A stretch of DNA of 64,000 nt from Pseudomonas pisciculturae (GTDB taxonomy: Bacteria; Pseudomonadota; Gammaproteobacteria; Pseudomonadales; Pseudomonadaceae), in NCBI RefSeq assembly GCF_015461805.1, contig NZ_JACVZE010000009.1:244828-308827 (forward strand), given 5' to 3'. The position numbers and the translations under genes were made by a program. How positions within the stretch are numbered: the first letter of the stretch is position 1; each line of letters starts with the position of its first letter. The notes under the pieces were generated by a model that had not been told where the DNA came from, did no database searches, and was given only the letters and a program-made list of their open reading frames with translations. Positions 52,255 through 61,191 of this stretch are shown here, piece by piece.

Positions 52255-53811
52255 TTACAGGCCCGGCAGGCACTGCCGAACGTGGGCCACCAACGCGTCA
52301 AGGGTCCCGCTTTCATTGGTCTCGACGCGCTTGCTGAGCAGCAATTCTTCGGTGGTGAGTGGCTCGCGATTCGCCTGTTGTTGTTCGATAACGCTCAAGG
52401 TGGCGTCGGAAGGGTCGTTTTTATCCGCCTGACGCTGCGCCAGCCAGCTGGCGATTACGGCTTGCGGTGCATTGCAATCCAGGATCAGGAACGGCGCGCC
52501 AGTGGCTTCGGCAACTTTTGCGGCAGCATCGCGTTGTTCGCGTTTCAGGAAGGTGGCATCCAGTACCACCGGGAAGCCGGCGCGCAGCACGGTGCTGGCG
52601 ATTTCGTTCAACCGCGCATAGGTGGCTGCGCTGGCGTCGGCGGCATAGATACCGGCCTGGGGGGTGTTTTCAACCTGCTGTTCGCCGAACAGGCGCTTGC
52701 GTTCCACGTCCGAGCGCAGTCGCACAGCGCCCAAGGCTTCTACCAGGCGCATGGCAACCTGGCTTTTACCCACGGCCGAAACGCCATGGGTGATCGCCAG
52801 GAAGCGCGATGGGATGGTGCTGTAGCTTTCCGCCAGGTTGGCGTAGTTGCGGTACTGGCGCAGGCTGGTGGCGCGTTGCACTGGGCTTGCGTCCCCCGGC
52901 ATGCTGAACAGTGCGATCTTGGCGCGCACCAGGGCGCGGTAGGCTTTATAGAAGTTCAGCACTTCAAGACCTTGATAGTCGCCGGTCAGCTCCAGGTACT
53001 GGCTGATAAAGCGGCGCGCCAGGGACTTGAGGCCACGGTCTTCGAGGTCCATGGCCAGGAAGCCGGTGTCGGCGTACACATCGGTGAAGCGGAACGGCTC
53101 GTTGAACTCGATGCAGTCGAAGATCACGACTTTGCCGTCAATCAAGGTGGCATTGCCCAGGTGGATATCACCGTGGCATTCACGGGTGAAGCCATCCAGC
53201 TTACGCTGTGCCAGCAGGGGCTTGAGGCGCTCGAAGCTGCTTTCTGCCCACGCTTGCAGGGCTTCAAGTTGAACCAGGTCAGCTTTGTCGCTGAGGAACG
53301 GGCGGATCTGCTCAAAGTTCTGCCGCACCGGTGCCATCACTTCGTCCGGGGTGCCGGCCGGGTGATCCTGCGGGACTTTCGGGGCGTTGAGGTGGAAGTG
53401 CGCAATCTGCTTGGCCATCTCATCGATGTGCGCGCTGGTCAGTTCGCCATTGGCTTGCAAGGTGCTAAGCAGTTGGCTTTGCGGGAACTGGCGCATTTTC
53501 AGCGCGTATTCGATTACAGGGCCATCGCCACCCAATTGCGGTGCTTCGGCAGTGCCGGTCACTGGCAACACTTCAAGATACAAATCTTCGGTCAGGCGCT
53601 CGTTGAGGCGCAACTCTTCCCGGCAGAAGTGGCCGCGGTCTTCCAGGGCGGTGAAGTCCAGAAACCCGAAGTTCATAGGTTTCTTCAACTTGTAGGCGTA
53701 AGGACCGGTCAGGATGACCCAGGAAATATGGGTTTCGATGACTTGGAATGCTTCAACAGGGTGAGGGTACAAAGCCGGGTTTTGCAGGGCTGCGATCAGG
53801 GACTGGCTCAC
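52255..53811 (-). CDS. Fused aminoglycoside-phosphotransferase-like / P-loop kinase protein
   Basis: A 518-residue two-part protein. The N-terminal half (to about 330) resembles APH/choline-kinase folds with the catalytic-loop motif CHGDIHLGNATLIDGKVVIFD and a lysine-bearing strand (AYKLKKP). The C-terminal half is a zeta-toxin/AAA-like P-loop kinase with Walker A GVSAVGKS (about 343-350) and LDATFLKREQRDAA. This COG2187-COG0645 fusion is widespread in proteobacteria but its substrate is not known; it is not evidence of aminoglycoside resistance. It starts with GTG. Divergent from mrcB over 118 bp. Confidence 0.85.
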   Translation of the reverse strand: MSQSLIAALQNPALYPHPVEAFQVIETHISWVILTGPYAYKLKKPMNFGFLDFTALEDRGHFCREELRLNERLTEDLYLEVLPVTGTAEAPQLGGDGPVIEYALKMRQFPQSQLLSTLQANGELTSAHIDEMAKQIAHFHLNAPKVPQDHPAGTPDEVMAPVRQNFEQIRPFLSDKADLVQLEALQAWAESSFERLKPLLAQRKLDGFTRECHGDIHLGNATLIDGKVVIFDCIEFNEPFRFTDVYADTGFLAMDLEDRGLKSLARRFISQYLELTGDYQGLEVLNFYKAYRALVRAKIALFSMPGDASPVQRATSLRQYRNYANLAESYSTIPSRFLAITHGVSAVGKSQVAMRLVEALGAVRLRSDVERKRLFGEQQVENTPQAGIYAADASAATYARLNEIASTVLRAGFPVVLDATFLKREQRDAAAKVAEATGAPFLILDCNAPQAVIASWLAQRQADKNDPSDATLSVIEQQQANREPLTTEELLLSKRVETNESGTLDALVAHVRQCLPGL

Positions 53812-53915
53812 GGGCGATCCTTCAAAGTCTGGGGGAAATCATGGCGGGCATTATGGCTGCTGATGCCTGCTGTGCAAACCGCTGTCCGGCTCATGTTGAT
53901 GATCAATAAAGTGCG

Positions 53916-53921
53916 TATAAT
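53916..53921 (+). promoter_or_regulatory. Perfect -10 box next to the mrcB start codon
   Basis: TATAAT at 53916-53921 lies only eight bases before the mrcB ATG. The expected start point, about 53928, would leave a leader of one or two bases. The -35 region is weak (ATGTTG at 17-base spacing, or TTGATG too close). No Shine-Dalgarno precedes the ATG. Confidence 0.45.
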
Positions 53922-53929
53922 CCGCCGCC

Positions 53930-56254
53930 ATGACTCGAACCCGATCTCCCCGTACCCCTAAAAAACCTCCTTCACGCGGCTTGCGCCCGTGGCTGGGCTG
54001 GGCGTTGAAGCTCAGTCTGGTTGGCCTTGTGGTGCTCGCCGGCTTTGCGGTGTACCTCGACGCTGTCGTTCAGGAGAAATTCTCCGGCAAGCGCTGGACC
54101 ATTCCGGCAAAGGTATATGCACGCCCGCTGGAACTCTTCACCGGCCAGAAGCTGAGCAAGGATGACTTCCTCACCGAACTCGATGCCCTGGGCTATCGCC
54201 GCGAACCCGTGAGCAACGGCCCTGGCGCGGCAGCCGTCAGCGGCAATACGGTTGACTTGAATACCCGTGGCTTCCAGTTCTATGAAGGCCTGGAAAAAGC
54301 CCAGCCTGTGCGCGTGCGCTTCTCCGGCGACTATGTCGCCGAGCTGTCGTCGCTCAATGGTTCCAAGTTGCCTGTGGTGCGCCTTGAACCGCTGATGATC
54401 GGCGGTATTTACCCGAAAAATCTTGAAGATCGCATCCTGATCAAGCTCGATCAGGTGCCGCCGTACCTGCTCGAAACCCTGGTGGCCGTTGAAGACCGCG
54501 ACTTCTATAGCCACTGGGGTGTTTCGCCGAAGTCGATTGCCCGTGCCGTTTGGGTCAACACGTCGGGCGGCAAGATGACCCAGGGCGGTAGTACGCTCAC
54601 GCAACAATTGGTCAAGAACTTCTACCTGACCAATGAGCGCAGCCTGACTCGCAAGCTCACCGAAGCCATGATGGCGATGCTGCTGGAGATGCACTACAGC
54701 AAGCAGGAAATCCTCGAGGCCTACCTCAACGAGGTATTCGTCGGGCAGGATGGCCAGCGCGCCGTCCACGGTTTTGGCTTGGCCAGTCAGTTCTTCTTTG
54801 GTCAGCCACTGTCTGAATTGAAGCTGCATCAGGTCGCATTGCTGGTGGGTATGGTCAAGGGGCCGTCCTACTACAACCCGCGCCGTAATCCTGAGCGTGC
54901 GCTCGAACGCCGCAACCTGGTACTCGACGTGCTTGAGCAGCAGGGCGTGGCCACGGCTGAGCAAGTGGCGGCAGCGAAGAAGATGCCATTGGGCGTCACG
55001 ACGCGTGGCAAGTTGGCGGACAGTTCCTTCCCGGGCTTTATCGACCTGGTCAAACGCCAGCTGCGTGAAGACTATCGCGATGAAGACTTGACCGAAGAAG
55101 GCCTGCGCATCTTCACCAGTTTCGACCCGATCCTGCAGATGAAAGCCGAAGCGTCGGTGACTGACACCTTCAAGCGCATGACGGGTCGCAAAGGCTCCGA
55201 TGAGGTTGAGGCTGCCATGGTCGTGACCAACCCGGAGACGGGTGAGGTTCAGGCCTTGGTGGGCAGTCGCCTGGCCAGTTTCGCCGGTTTCAACCGTGCG
55301 CTGGATGCGGTGCGGCCGATCGGCTCGCTGGTCAAGCCAGCGGTCTACCTGACGGCGCTAGAAAAACCGAGCAAATACACACTCACCAGTTGGTTATCCG
55401 ATGATCCGCTGTCGGTGAAGGGCGGTGACGGCCAAGTGTGGACGCCGCAGAACTTCGATCGTCGCTCCCACGGCACGGTCTTCCTGTATCAGGGCCTGGC
55501 ACATTCCTACAACATTTCCACTTCACGCCTCGGGCTGGAAGTTGGGGTGCCGAATGTGCTCAAGACCTTGGGGCGCCTGGGCATCACGCGTGAATTCCCG
55601 GCATTCCCGTCGATCCTGCTGGGTGCTGGCGCGATGACCCCAATGGAAGTCGCGACCATGTATCAGACACTCGCCAACGGTGGTTTCAATACCCCCATGC
55701 GCGGGATTCGCAGCGTGTTGACCGCCGAAGGTGAGCCGCTCAAGCGCTATCCGTTCCAGATTCAGCAACGGTTCGACGCGGGCTCCATCTATTTGATCCA
55801 AAACGCCATGCAGCGCGTGATGCGTGAAGGTACGGGGGCTTCGGTTTACAAGGTGTTGCCGTCCAACCTGACACTGGCGGGCAAGACCGGTACCAGTAAC
55901 GATTCGCGCGACAGCTGGTTCGCAGGTTTTGGTCAGGATGTACTCGCGGTGGTGTGGATGGGGCGCGATGACAACGGCAAGACGCCGTTCACCGGCGCGA
56001 CCGGTGCGCTACAGGTTTGGACCAGTTTCATGCGCAAGGCTGATCCGTTGCCGCTGAGCATGCCGCAGCCGGATAACATCGTGCAGGCCTGGATTGATCC
56101 GCACACTGGGCAGGGCTCCGATGCCAATTGTCCGGGCGCGGTACAGATGCCGTATATTCGCGGCAGCGAGCCGCCACCCGGCGCCGCGTGCGGGGGCAGT
56201 ATTCCTGCTGACGCGGAGTCGGTGATGGATTGGGTCAAGGGCTGGATGAATTAA
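53930..56254 (+). CDS. mrcB: Penicillin-binding protein 1B (class A PBP)
   Basis: Bifunctional peptidoglycan synthase in the inner membrane. The 774-residue protein has a short basic cytoplasmic tail, one membrane helix (about 24-46), a UB2H domain, and a GT51 glycosyltransferase domain with catalytic Glu188 (AVEDRDFYSHWG). Its transpeptidase domain has nucleophile Ser466 in SLVK (466-469), SYN at 526-528 and KTG at 652-654. The start MTRTRSPR agrees with the family. lpoP, encoding its lipoprotein activator, follows after 16 bases. Confidence 0.97.
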   Translation: MTRTRSPRTPKKPPSRGLRPWLGWALKLSLVGLVVLAGFAVYLDAVVQEKFSGKRWTIPAKVYARPLELFTGQKLSKDDFLTELDALGYRREPVSNGPGAAAVSGNTVDLNTRGFQFYEGLEKAQPVRVRFSGDYVAELSSLNGSKLPVVRLEPLMIGGIYPKNLEDRILIKLDQVPPYLLETLVAVEDRDFYSHWGVSPKSIARAVWVNTSGGKMTQGGSTLTQQLVKNFYLTNERSLTRKLTEAMMAMLLEMHYSKQEILEAYLNEVFVGQDGQRAVHGFGLASQFFFGQPLSELKLHQVALLVGMVKGPSYYNPRRNPERALERRNLVLDVLEQQGVATAEQVAAAKKMPLGVTTRGKLADSSFPGFIDLVKRQLREDYRDEDLTEEGLRIFTSFDPILQMKAEASVTDTFKRMTGRKGSDEVEAAMVVTNPETGEVQALVGSRLASFAGFNRALDAVRPIGSLVKPAVYLTALEKPSKYTLTSWLSDDPLSVKGGDGQVWTPQNFDRRSHGTVFLYQGLAHSYNISTSRLGLEVGVPNVLKTLGRLGITREFPAFPSILLGAGAMTPMEVATMYQTLANGGFNTPMRGIRSVLTAEGEPLKRYPFQIQQRFDAGSIYLIQNAMQRVMREGTGASVYKVLPSNLTLAGKTGTSNDSRDSWFAGFGQDVLAVVWMGRDDNGKTPFTGATGALQVWTSFMRKADPLPLSMPQPDNIVQAWIDPHTGQGSDANCPGAVQMPYIRGSEPPPGAACGGSIPADAESVMDWVKGWMN

Positions 56255-56270
56255 GCAAAGAGGGTTTGAC

Positions 56271-57005
56271 GTGAACAAGTGGTTGTTTCCAGCTATGACA
56301 GCTCTGGCTTTGCTCAGTGGTTGCTCCAGTGTGCAGCGCGGTTCCATTCCCGTGGTGGACTCGAGCACGGCCGTTTCCAATAACGATCGGATCTCGGCCA
56401 ATGGCGGTTTCCGTCAGACCGTGACGAATCGTCCCGCTCAAGCCCGTCCCCAGGCTGTGCCGCAGGATTCGGGCGTCGTGGTGATGGTGCCCGGTGGCGG
56501 GGCTGCTACCGCCGCGCCGATCAGCGCCGAGCCATGGACTCCTGGGCCAAGTACGTCCGGTCCGATCGATGCCACGCCGATTCAAGCGGCGCCGATCAAC
56601 CAGGGCACCTACAACATGCCATCGACGCCAAGTGGCATTCCGTCGTCGTCCAATTCCGGCGGCCTGTCGGCTGACGAACAACTGGACGGTCCAGTGCTGG
56701 CCCTGCTGACCACCGCCCAGCAACAGCAAGCCGGTGGTGACCTCAACGGTGCGTCGTCGAGTCTTGAGCGTGCCCAGCGCGTTGCGCCTCGTGAACCGCA
56801 AGTGCTCTATCGCCTGGCGCAGGTGCGTATGGCTCAGGGCGATGCGCCACAAGCCGAGCAGTTCGCCCGCCGCGGCCTGACCCTGGCCAATGGTCGCCCC
56901 GACCTGCAAGCCAACCTGTGGGCTTTGATCGGTGACGCACGTGCTGCCCAAGGCGACGCTGCCGGTGCTGCCCAGGCGCGGCAAAAAGGCAAGGTCACCT
57001 ACTGA
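56271..57005 (+). CDS. lpoP: TPR lipoprotein, LpoP-type activator of PBP1b
   Basis: A 244-residue outer-membrane lipoprotein: signal peptide with lipobox LSGC (Cys18), a long disordered Pro/Ser/Ala-rich linker (about 25-135), then a TPR-like helical domain (about 140-240; LERAQRVAPREPQVLYRLAQVRMAQGD). In P. aeruginosa the TPR lipoprotein LpoP next to the PBP1b gene reaches through the peptidoglycan to switch the enzyme on, replacing enterobacterial LpoB. The neighbourhood and architecture support the same function. It starts with GTG; yqcC overlaps its stop by one base. Confidence 0.8.
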   Translation: MNKWLFPAMTALALLSGCSSVQRGSIPVVDSSTAVSNNDRISANGGFRQTVTNRPAQARPQAVPQDSGVVVMVPGGGAATAAPISAEPWTPGPSTSGPIDATPIQAAPINQGTYNMPSTPSGIPSSSNSGGLSADEQLDGPVLALLTTAQQQQAGGDLNGASSSLERAQRVAPREPQVLYRLAQVRMAQGDAPQAEQFARRGLTLANGRPDLQANLWALIGDARAAQGDAAGAAQARQKGKVTY

Positions 57006-57334
57006 TGGATGTGCGCTTTGCGGCCATTGCCGAACAGTTGTTGATGATCGAGCGCGAGTTGCGCGTTCAGGGCTGGTGGGACGAGGTGTCCCCCAGTGCC
57101 GAGGCGCTCAGCAGTGTCGAGCCGTTTTCGGTCGACACCCTGGACTTTCACCAGTGGCTGCAATGGATCTTCCTGGTGCGCATGAAGCAGATTCTTGAGC
57201 AGGATCTGCCGCTGCCTAATGCGTCGGGGATTATGGAAATGGCCGAGATGGTCTACGCCGATCGCCCGCGAGAGAGTCTTGGTTTGCGAAATGCGCTGAA
57301 AAAATTCGATCAACTGATCGTCGACGCTCGTTAA
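57005..57334 (+). CDS. yqcC: YqcC family protein
   Basis: A 109-residue small helical protein of the YqcC family (IAEQLLMIERELRVQGWWDE; FHQWLQWIFLVRMKQILE; GLRNALKKFDQLI). In many bacteria yqcC sits near the pseudouridine synthase truC; the biochemical role is not known. Here it is the third gene of an mrcB-lpoP-yqcC operon and overlaps lpoP by one base. Confidence 0.85.
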   Translation: MDVRFAAIAEQLLMIERELRVQGWWDEVSPSAEALSSVEPFSVDTLDFHQWLQWIFLVRMKQILEQDLPLPNASGIMEMAEMVYADRPRESLGLRNALKKFDQLIVDAR

Positions 57335-57340
57335 TTGCCT

Positions 57341-57365
57341 GACTGTCGGGTTTTCCGGCAGTCTT
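57341..57365 (+). terminator. Terminator after yqcC
   Basis: GACTGTCGG pairs with CCGGCAGTC (one G-U) around GTTTT, followed by TT. It begins six bases after the yqcC stop and closes the mrcB operon. Confidence 0.65.
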
Positions 57366-57471
57366 GCGCACATTTCTACCGCTTGACGACATTCAGGCGA
57401 GTTTTATCCCTCCTCAAAGCCCTTTCTTCTACGTTCTCATGCGCTTAGTTGGAAAAAAGCGCAATTATTGC

Positions 57472-57500
57472 TTGACTTGAACGGCCTGAAACAGAAGAAT
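57472..57500 (+). promoter_or_regulatory. Candidate promoter of ilvIHC
   Basis: TTGACT (57472-57477), 17-base spacer and AAGAAT (57495-57500). The start would be near 57507, giving a leader of about 258 bases before ilvI. Confidence 0.45.
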
Positions 57501-57506
57501 CCAAAG

Positions 57507-57764
57507 TCCGCTGTATCGGGACTGCCAGAAGCAGGCCCGCTCAGCAGATCATGAGGCGCACATCCGCGCCGACCTGTTACACCCGCAACGCGTTACCTCG
57601 CGCTGGGTGGGAAAAGCCCGCAACACTTGGGACGATCCCAATACTTGCTCAGTCAGTGCTGACGTAGTCGGCGACCACCGTCGCTCATGCTCTGTTGAGA
57701 AGTAAACCTATTAAGACCCGTCGGTTTCAACGGACGGTATTCTGGCGTTTTAGAGGTGAACAAC
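57507..57764 (+). promoter_or_regulatory. Long structured leader of ilvI
   Basis: About 258 bases of leader with a series of hairpins: TTGGGA-CGA-TCCCAA (57627-57641), GCGAC-CACC-GTCGC (57671-57684) and CCGTC...GACGG with an inner GTT/AAC (57718-57737), the last shortly before the AGAGGT ribosome-binding site. A 38-codon frame (57551-57667) could be a leader peptide; its end reads TIPILAQSVLT, rich in Ile, Leu and Val, and includes the rare Ile codon ATA. Attenuation by branched-chain aminoacyl-tRNA is a reasonable hypothesis. There is no strong Shine-Dalgarno for the peptide. Confidence 0.45.
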
Positions 57765-59489
57765 GTGGAGCTTTTATCTGGTGGTGAGATGCTCGTCCGC
57801 TTTTTGCGTGACGAAGGCGTCGACTATATCTACGGGTACCCGGGTGGTGCTCTGCTTCATGTTTACGACGCACTGTTCAAAGAGCCGGCTGTTAAGCACA
57901 TCCTGGTTCGCCATGAACAAGCTGCAACCCATATGGCTGACGGTTACGCCCGTGCCACCGGTAAAGCCGGCGTGGTACTGGTAACGTCCGGCCCAGGCGC
58001 AACCAATGCCATTACCGGCATCGCGACTGCCTATATGGACTCCATTCCGATGGTGATCATTTCCGGCCAGGTGCCAAGCACCATGGTGGGCACCGATGCA
58101 TTCCAGGAAACCGACATGATCGGTATCTCCCGGCCGATCGTGAAACACAGCTTCATGATCAAGCATCCTTCGGAAATCCCGGAAGTCATGAAAAAGGCGT
58201 TCTACCTCGCACAGTCCGGTCGCCCGGGCCCTGTCGTGGTCGATATCCCGAAAGACATGACCAACCCGGCTGAAAAATTCGAATACGTCTTCCCGAAGAA
58301 AGCCAAGCTGCGTTCCTACAGCCCGGCTGTTCGTGGGCACTCGGGGCAAATCCGCAAGGCGGCAGAAATGCTATTGGCGGCCAAGCGCCCAGTGTTGTAC
58401 TCCGGTGGCGGCGTAATTTTGGGTGGTGGCTCTGCGCCGCTGACCGAATTGGCCAAGCTGCTCAACCTGCCCGTGACCAACACCCTGATGGGCCTCGGCG
58501 CATTCCCGGGTACGGACCGTCAGTTCGTCGGCATGCTCGGCATGCACGGCAGCTACACCGCCAACCTGACCATGCACCACGCCGATGTGATCCTGGCGGT
58601 GGGTGCGCGTTTCGATGACCGAGTGATCAACGGCCCGAGCAAATTCTGCCCGAATGCCAAGATCATCCATATCGACATCGACCCGGCGTCCATCTCCAAG
58701 ACCATCAAGGCCGACGTGCCGATCGTAGGTCCTGTTGAAAGCGTGTTGACCGAAATGGTCGCTGCGCTCAAAGACATCGGCGAAGCGCCGAACAAGGAAT
58801 CCGTTGCCAGCTGGTGGAAGCAGATCGACGAATGGCGCGGCGATCGCGGCCTGTTCCCTTACGACAAGGGCGACGGCAGCATCATCAAACCACAAACCGT
58901 GATCGAGACCCTGTGCGAAGTGACCAAGGGCGATGCCTTTGTTACCTCCGACGTGGGCCAGCACCAGATGTTCGCTGCGCAGTACTACAAGTTCGACAAA
59001 CCTAACCGCTGGATCAACTCCGGTGGCTTGGGCACGATGGGCTTTGGTTTCCCTGCGGCCATGGGCGTGAAACTGAGCTTCCCGGACACCGACGTGGCGT
59101 GCGTCACCGGTGAAGGCAGCATCCAGATGAACATCCAGGAACTGTCGACGTGCCTGCAGTACGGCCTTCCGGTGAAGATCGTCTGCCTGAACAACGGCGT
59201 GCTGGGCATGGTTCGTCAATGGCAGGATATGAGCTACAACAGCCGTCACTCCCATTCCTACATGGAATCGCTGCCAGATTTCGTAAAATTGGTTGAAGCC
59301 TATGGTCACGTCGGCATTCGCATCACCGATTTGAAAGACCTGAAGCCGAAGATGGAAGAGGCGTTCGCCATGAAGGACCGCCTGGTGTTCATCGATGTCC
59401 AGGTGGATACCAGCGAGCACGTCTACCCGATGCAGATCAAAGATGGCTCTATGCGCGATATGTGGCTGAACAAGACGGAGCGTACTTAA
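57765..59489 (+). CDS. ilvI: Acetolactate synthase, large (catalytic) subunit
   Basis: ThDP-dependent enzyme for the first common step of valine, isoleucine and leucine synthesis. The 574-residue protein has the ThDP-activating Glu51 (VRHEQAATHMADGYARATG), the FAD/central domain, and the ThDP-Mg motif from GEGSIQMNIQELSTCLQYG to NNG. The start is GTG 57765 with AGAGGT at seven bases; the earlier GTG at 57756 lies inside that site. ilvH starts three bases after the stop. Confidence 0.97.
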   Translation: MELLSGGEMLVRFLRDEGVDYIYGYPGGALLHVYDALFKEPAVKHILVRHEQAATHMADGYARATGKAGVVLVTSGPGATNAITGIATAYMDSIPMVIISGQVPSTMVGTDAFQETDMIGISRPIVKHSFMIKHPSEIPEVMKKAFYLAQSGRPGPVVVDIPKDMTNPAEKFEYVFPKKAKLRSYSPAVRGHSGQIRKAAEMLLAAKRPVLYSGGGVILGGGSAPLTELAKLLNLPVTNTLMGLGAFPGTDRQFVGMLGMHGSYTANLTMHHADVILAVGARFDDRVINGPSKFCPNAKIIHIDIDPASISKTIKADVPIVGPVESVLTEMVAALKDIGEAPNKESVASWWKQIDEWRGDRGLFPYDKGDGSIIKPQTVIETLCEVTKGDAFVTSDVGQHQMFAAQYYKFDKPNRWINSGGLGTMGFGFPAAMGVKLSFPDTDVACVTGEGSIQMNIQELSTCLQYGLPVKIVCLNNGVLGMVRQWQDMSYNSRHSHSYMESLPDFVKLVEAYGHVGIRITDLKDLKPKMEEAFAMKDRLVFIDVQVDTSEHVYPMQIKDGSMRDMWLNKTERT

Positions 59490-59491
59490 TC

Positions 59492-59983
59492 ATGCGGCAC
59501 ATTATCTCCCTGCTTCTGGAGAACGAACCCGGCGCTCTGTCTCGTGTTGTCGGCCTGTTTTCGCAACGTAACTACAACATCGAAAGCTTGACCGTGGCTC
59601 CGACCGAAGACCCGACGTTGTCGCGCCTGACGTTGACCACTGTGGGCCACGATGAGGTGATCGAGCAGATCACCAAGAACCTCAACAAGCTGATCGAAGT
59701 GGTCAAGCTGGTCGACCTGTCGGAAAGTGCCCACATCGAGCGCGAGCTGATGCTGGTTAAAGTCAAGGCCACGGGTGCCCAGCGTGCCGAGATCAAGCGC
59801 ACTACCGATATTTATCGCGGGCAGATCGTCGATGTGAGCGCCAGCGTTTATACCGTTCAGCTGACCGGTACAAGCGACAAGCTGGACAGCTTCATCCAGT
59901 CGATCGGGACGGCCTCGATTCTGGAAACCGTACGCAGTGGTGTCACCGGGATTGCCCGTGGCGACAAAGTACTCAGCATCTAA
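59492..59983 (+). CDS. ilvH: Acetolactate synthase, small (regulatory) subunit
   Basis: Regulatory subunit giving valine feedback control. The 163-residue protein has an N-terminal ACT domain (MRHIISLLLENEPGALSRVVGLFSQRNYNIESL) and the C-terminal domain (ELMLVKVKATGAQRAEIKR). ATG 59492 gives the family start; a longer frame running back into ilvI is not used. Confidence 0.97.
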   Translation: MRHIISLLLENEPGALSRVVGLFSQRNYNIESLTVAPTEDPTLSRLTLTTVGHDEVIEQITKNLNKLIEVVKLVDLSESAHIERELMLVKVKATGAQRAEIKRTTDIYRGQIVDVSASVYTVQLTGTSDKLDSFIQSIGTASILETVRSGVTGIARGDKVLSI

Positions 59984-60030
59984 CTCAAATTAGTGAATGG
60001 CCTTACGGCCTGGATATATAGAGGAACCTC

Positions 60031-61047
60031 ATGAAAGTTTATTACGAAAAAGATTGTGACCTGTCGATCATCCAGGGCAAGAAAGTCGCCATCATAGGCT
60101 ACGGTTCCCAGGGTCACGCCCAAGCGTGCAACCTGAAAGACTCCGGCGTTGACGTGACTGTTGGCCTGCGTAAAGGCTCGGCCACTGTTGCCAAGGCTGA
60201 AGCCCACGGCCTGAAAGTGACTGACGTTGCTTCCGCCGTTGCTGCTGCCGACCTGGTCATGATCCTGACCCCGGATGAGTTCCAGTCCGCGCTGTACAAG
60301 AACGAAATCGAGCCGAACATCAAGAAAGGCGCCACCCTGGCCTTCTCCCATGGTTTCGCGATTCACTACAACCAGGTTGTGCCGCGTGCCGACCTCGACG
60401 TGATCATGATCGCGCCGAAAGCACCGGGTCACACCGTGCGTTCCGAGTTCGTCAAAGGCGGCGGTATCCCTGACCTGATCGCGATCTACCAGGATGCATC
60501 GGGTAACGCCAAGAACGTTGCGCTGTCCTACGCTGCCGGTGTTGGTGGCGGTCGTACCGGCATCATCGAAACTACCTTCAAGGACGAAACCGAAACCGAC
60601 CTGTTCGGCGAGCAAGCCGTTCTGTGCGGCGGTACCGTTGAACTGGTTAAAGCTGGTTTCGAAACCCTGGTTGAAGCTGGCTACGCGCCAGAAATGGCCT
60701 ACTTCGAGTGCCTGCACGAACTGAAGCTGATCGTTGACCTCATGTACGAAGGCGGTATCGCCAACATGAACTACTCGATCTCCAACAACGCCGAATACGG
60801 CGAGTACGTGACTGGCCCGGAAGTGATCAACGCCGAGTCCCGTCAGGCCATGCGCAACGCCCTGAAACGTATTCAGGACGGCGAATACGCCAAAATGTTC
60901 ATCACCGAAGGCGCTACCGGCTACCCTTCGATGACCGCCAAGCGTCGTAACAACGCCGCTCACGGTATCGAAGTCATCGGCGAGCAACTGCGCTCCATGA
61001 TGCCGTGGATCGGTGCCAACAAGATCGTCGACAAAGCCAAAAACTAA
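60031..61047 (+). CDS. ilvC: Ketol-acid reductoisomerase (NADP+)
   Basis: Isomerises and reduces acetolactate in valine/isoleucine synthesis. The 338-residue class I (short) enzyme has the Rossmann loop GYGSQGHAQA (24-33), Arg47 and Ser50 that favour NADPH, His107 in FSHGFAIHYNQ, and the metal ligands in DETETDLFGEQAVLCGG and in the FECLHELKLIVDLMYEGG segment. It forms one operon with ilvI-ilvH, with RBS AGAGGAA, and is followed by a strong terminator. Confidence 0.98.
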   Translation: MKVYYEKDCDLSIIQGKKVAIIGYGSQGHAQACNLKDSGVDVTVGLRKGSATVAKAEAHGLKVTDVASAVAAADLVMILTPDEFQSALYKNEIEPNIKKGATLAFSHGFAIHYNQVVPRADLDVIMIAPKAPGHTVRSEFVKGGGIPDLIAIYQDASGNAKNVALSYAAGVGGGRTGIIETTFKDETETDLFGEQAVLCGGTVELVKAGFETLVEAGYAPEMAYFECLHELKLIVDLMYEGGIANMNYSISNNAEYGEYVTGPEVINAESRQAMRNALKRIQDGEYAKMFITEGATGYPSMTAKRRNNAAHGIEVIGEQLRSMMPWIGANKIVDKAKN

Positions 61048-61064
61048 GTCGCACGTATCAAGAG

Positions 61065-61090
61065 AAAACGCGGCTTAGGCCGCGTTTTTT
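61065..61090 (+). terminator. Intrinsic terminator after ilvC
   Basis: AAAACGCGGC, TTAG, GCCGCGTTTT with a further T-run. It ends the ilvIHC operon 18 bases after the ilvC stop; pssA therefore needs its own promoter in 61091-61191. Confidence 0.9.
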
Positions 61091-61191
61091 CGTTTGGGGA
61101 GCGGGTTCTGGTATAAAGCTGCATCGTTTGCGGGCGAACACTCGCCGCAAGTACCTGTCGAATTTTTTCACACCGTTGCAAGGTAAAGTCC

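Noticed and set aside
52255..53811. An aminoglycoside resistance gene.
   Set aside because: The APH-like half belongs to a widespread fused family of unknown substrate in a core-genome setting; no mobile element is near.
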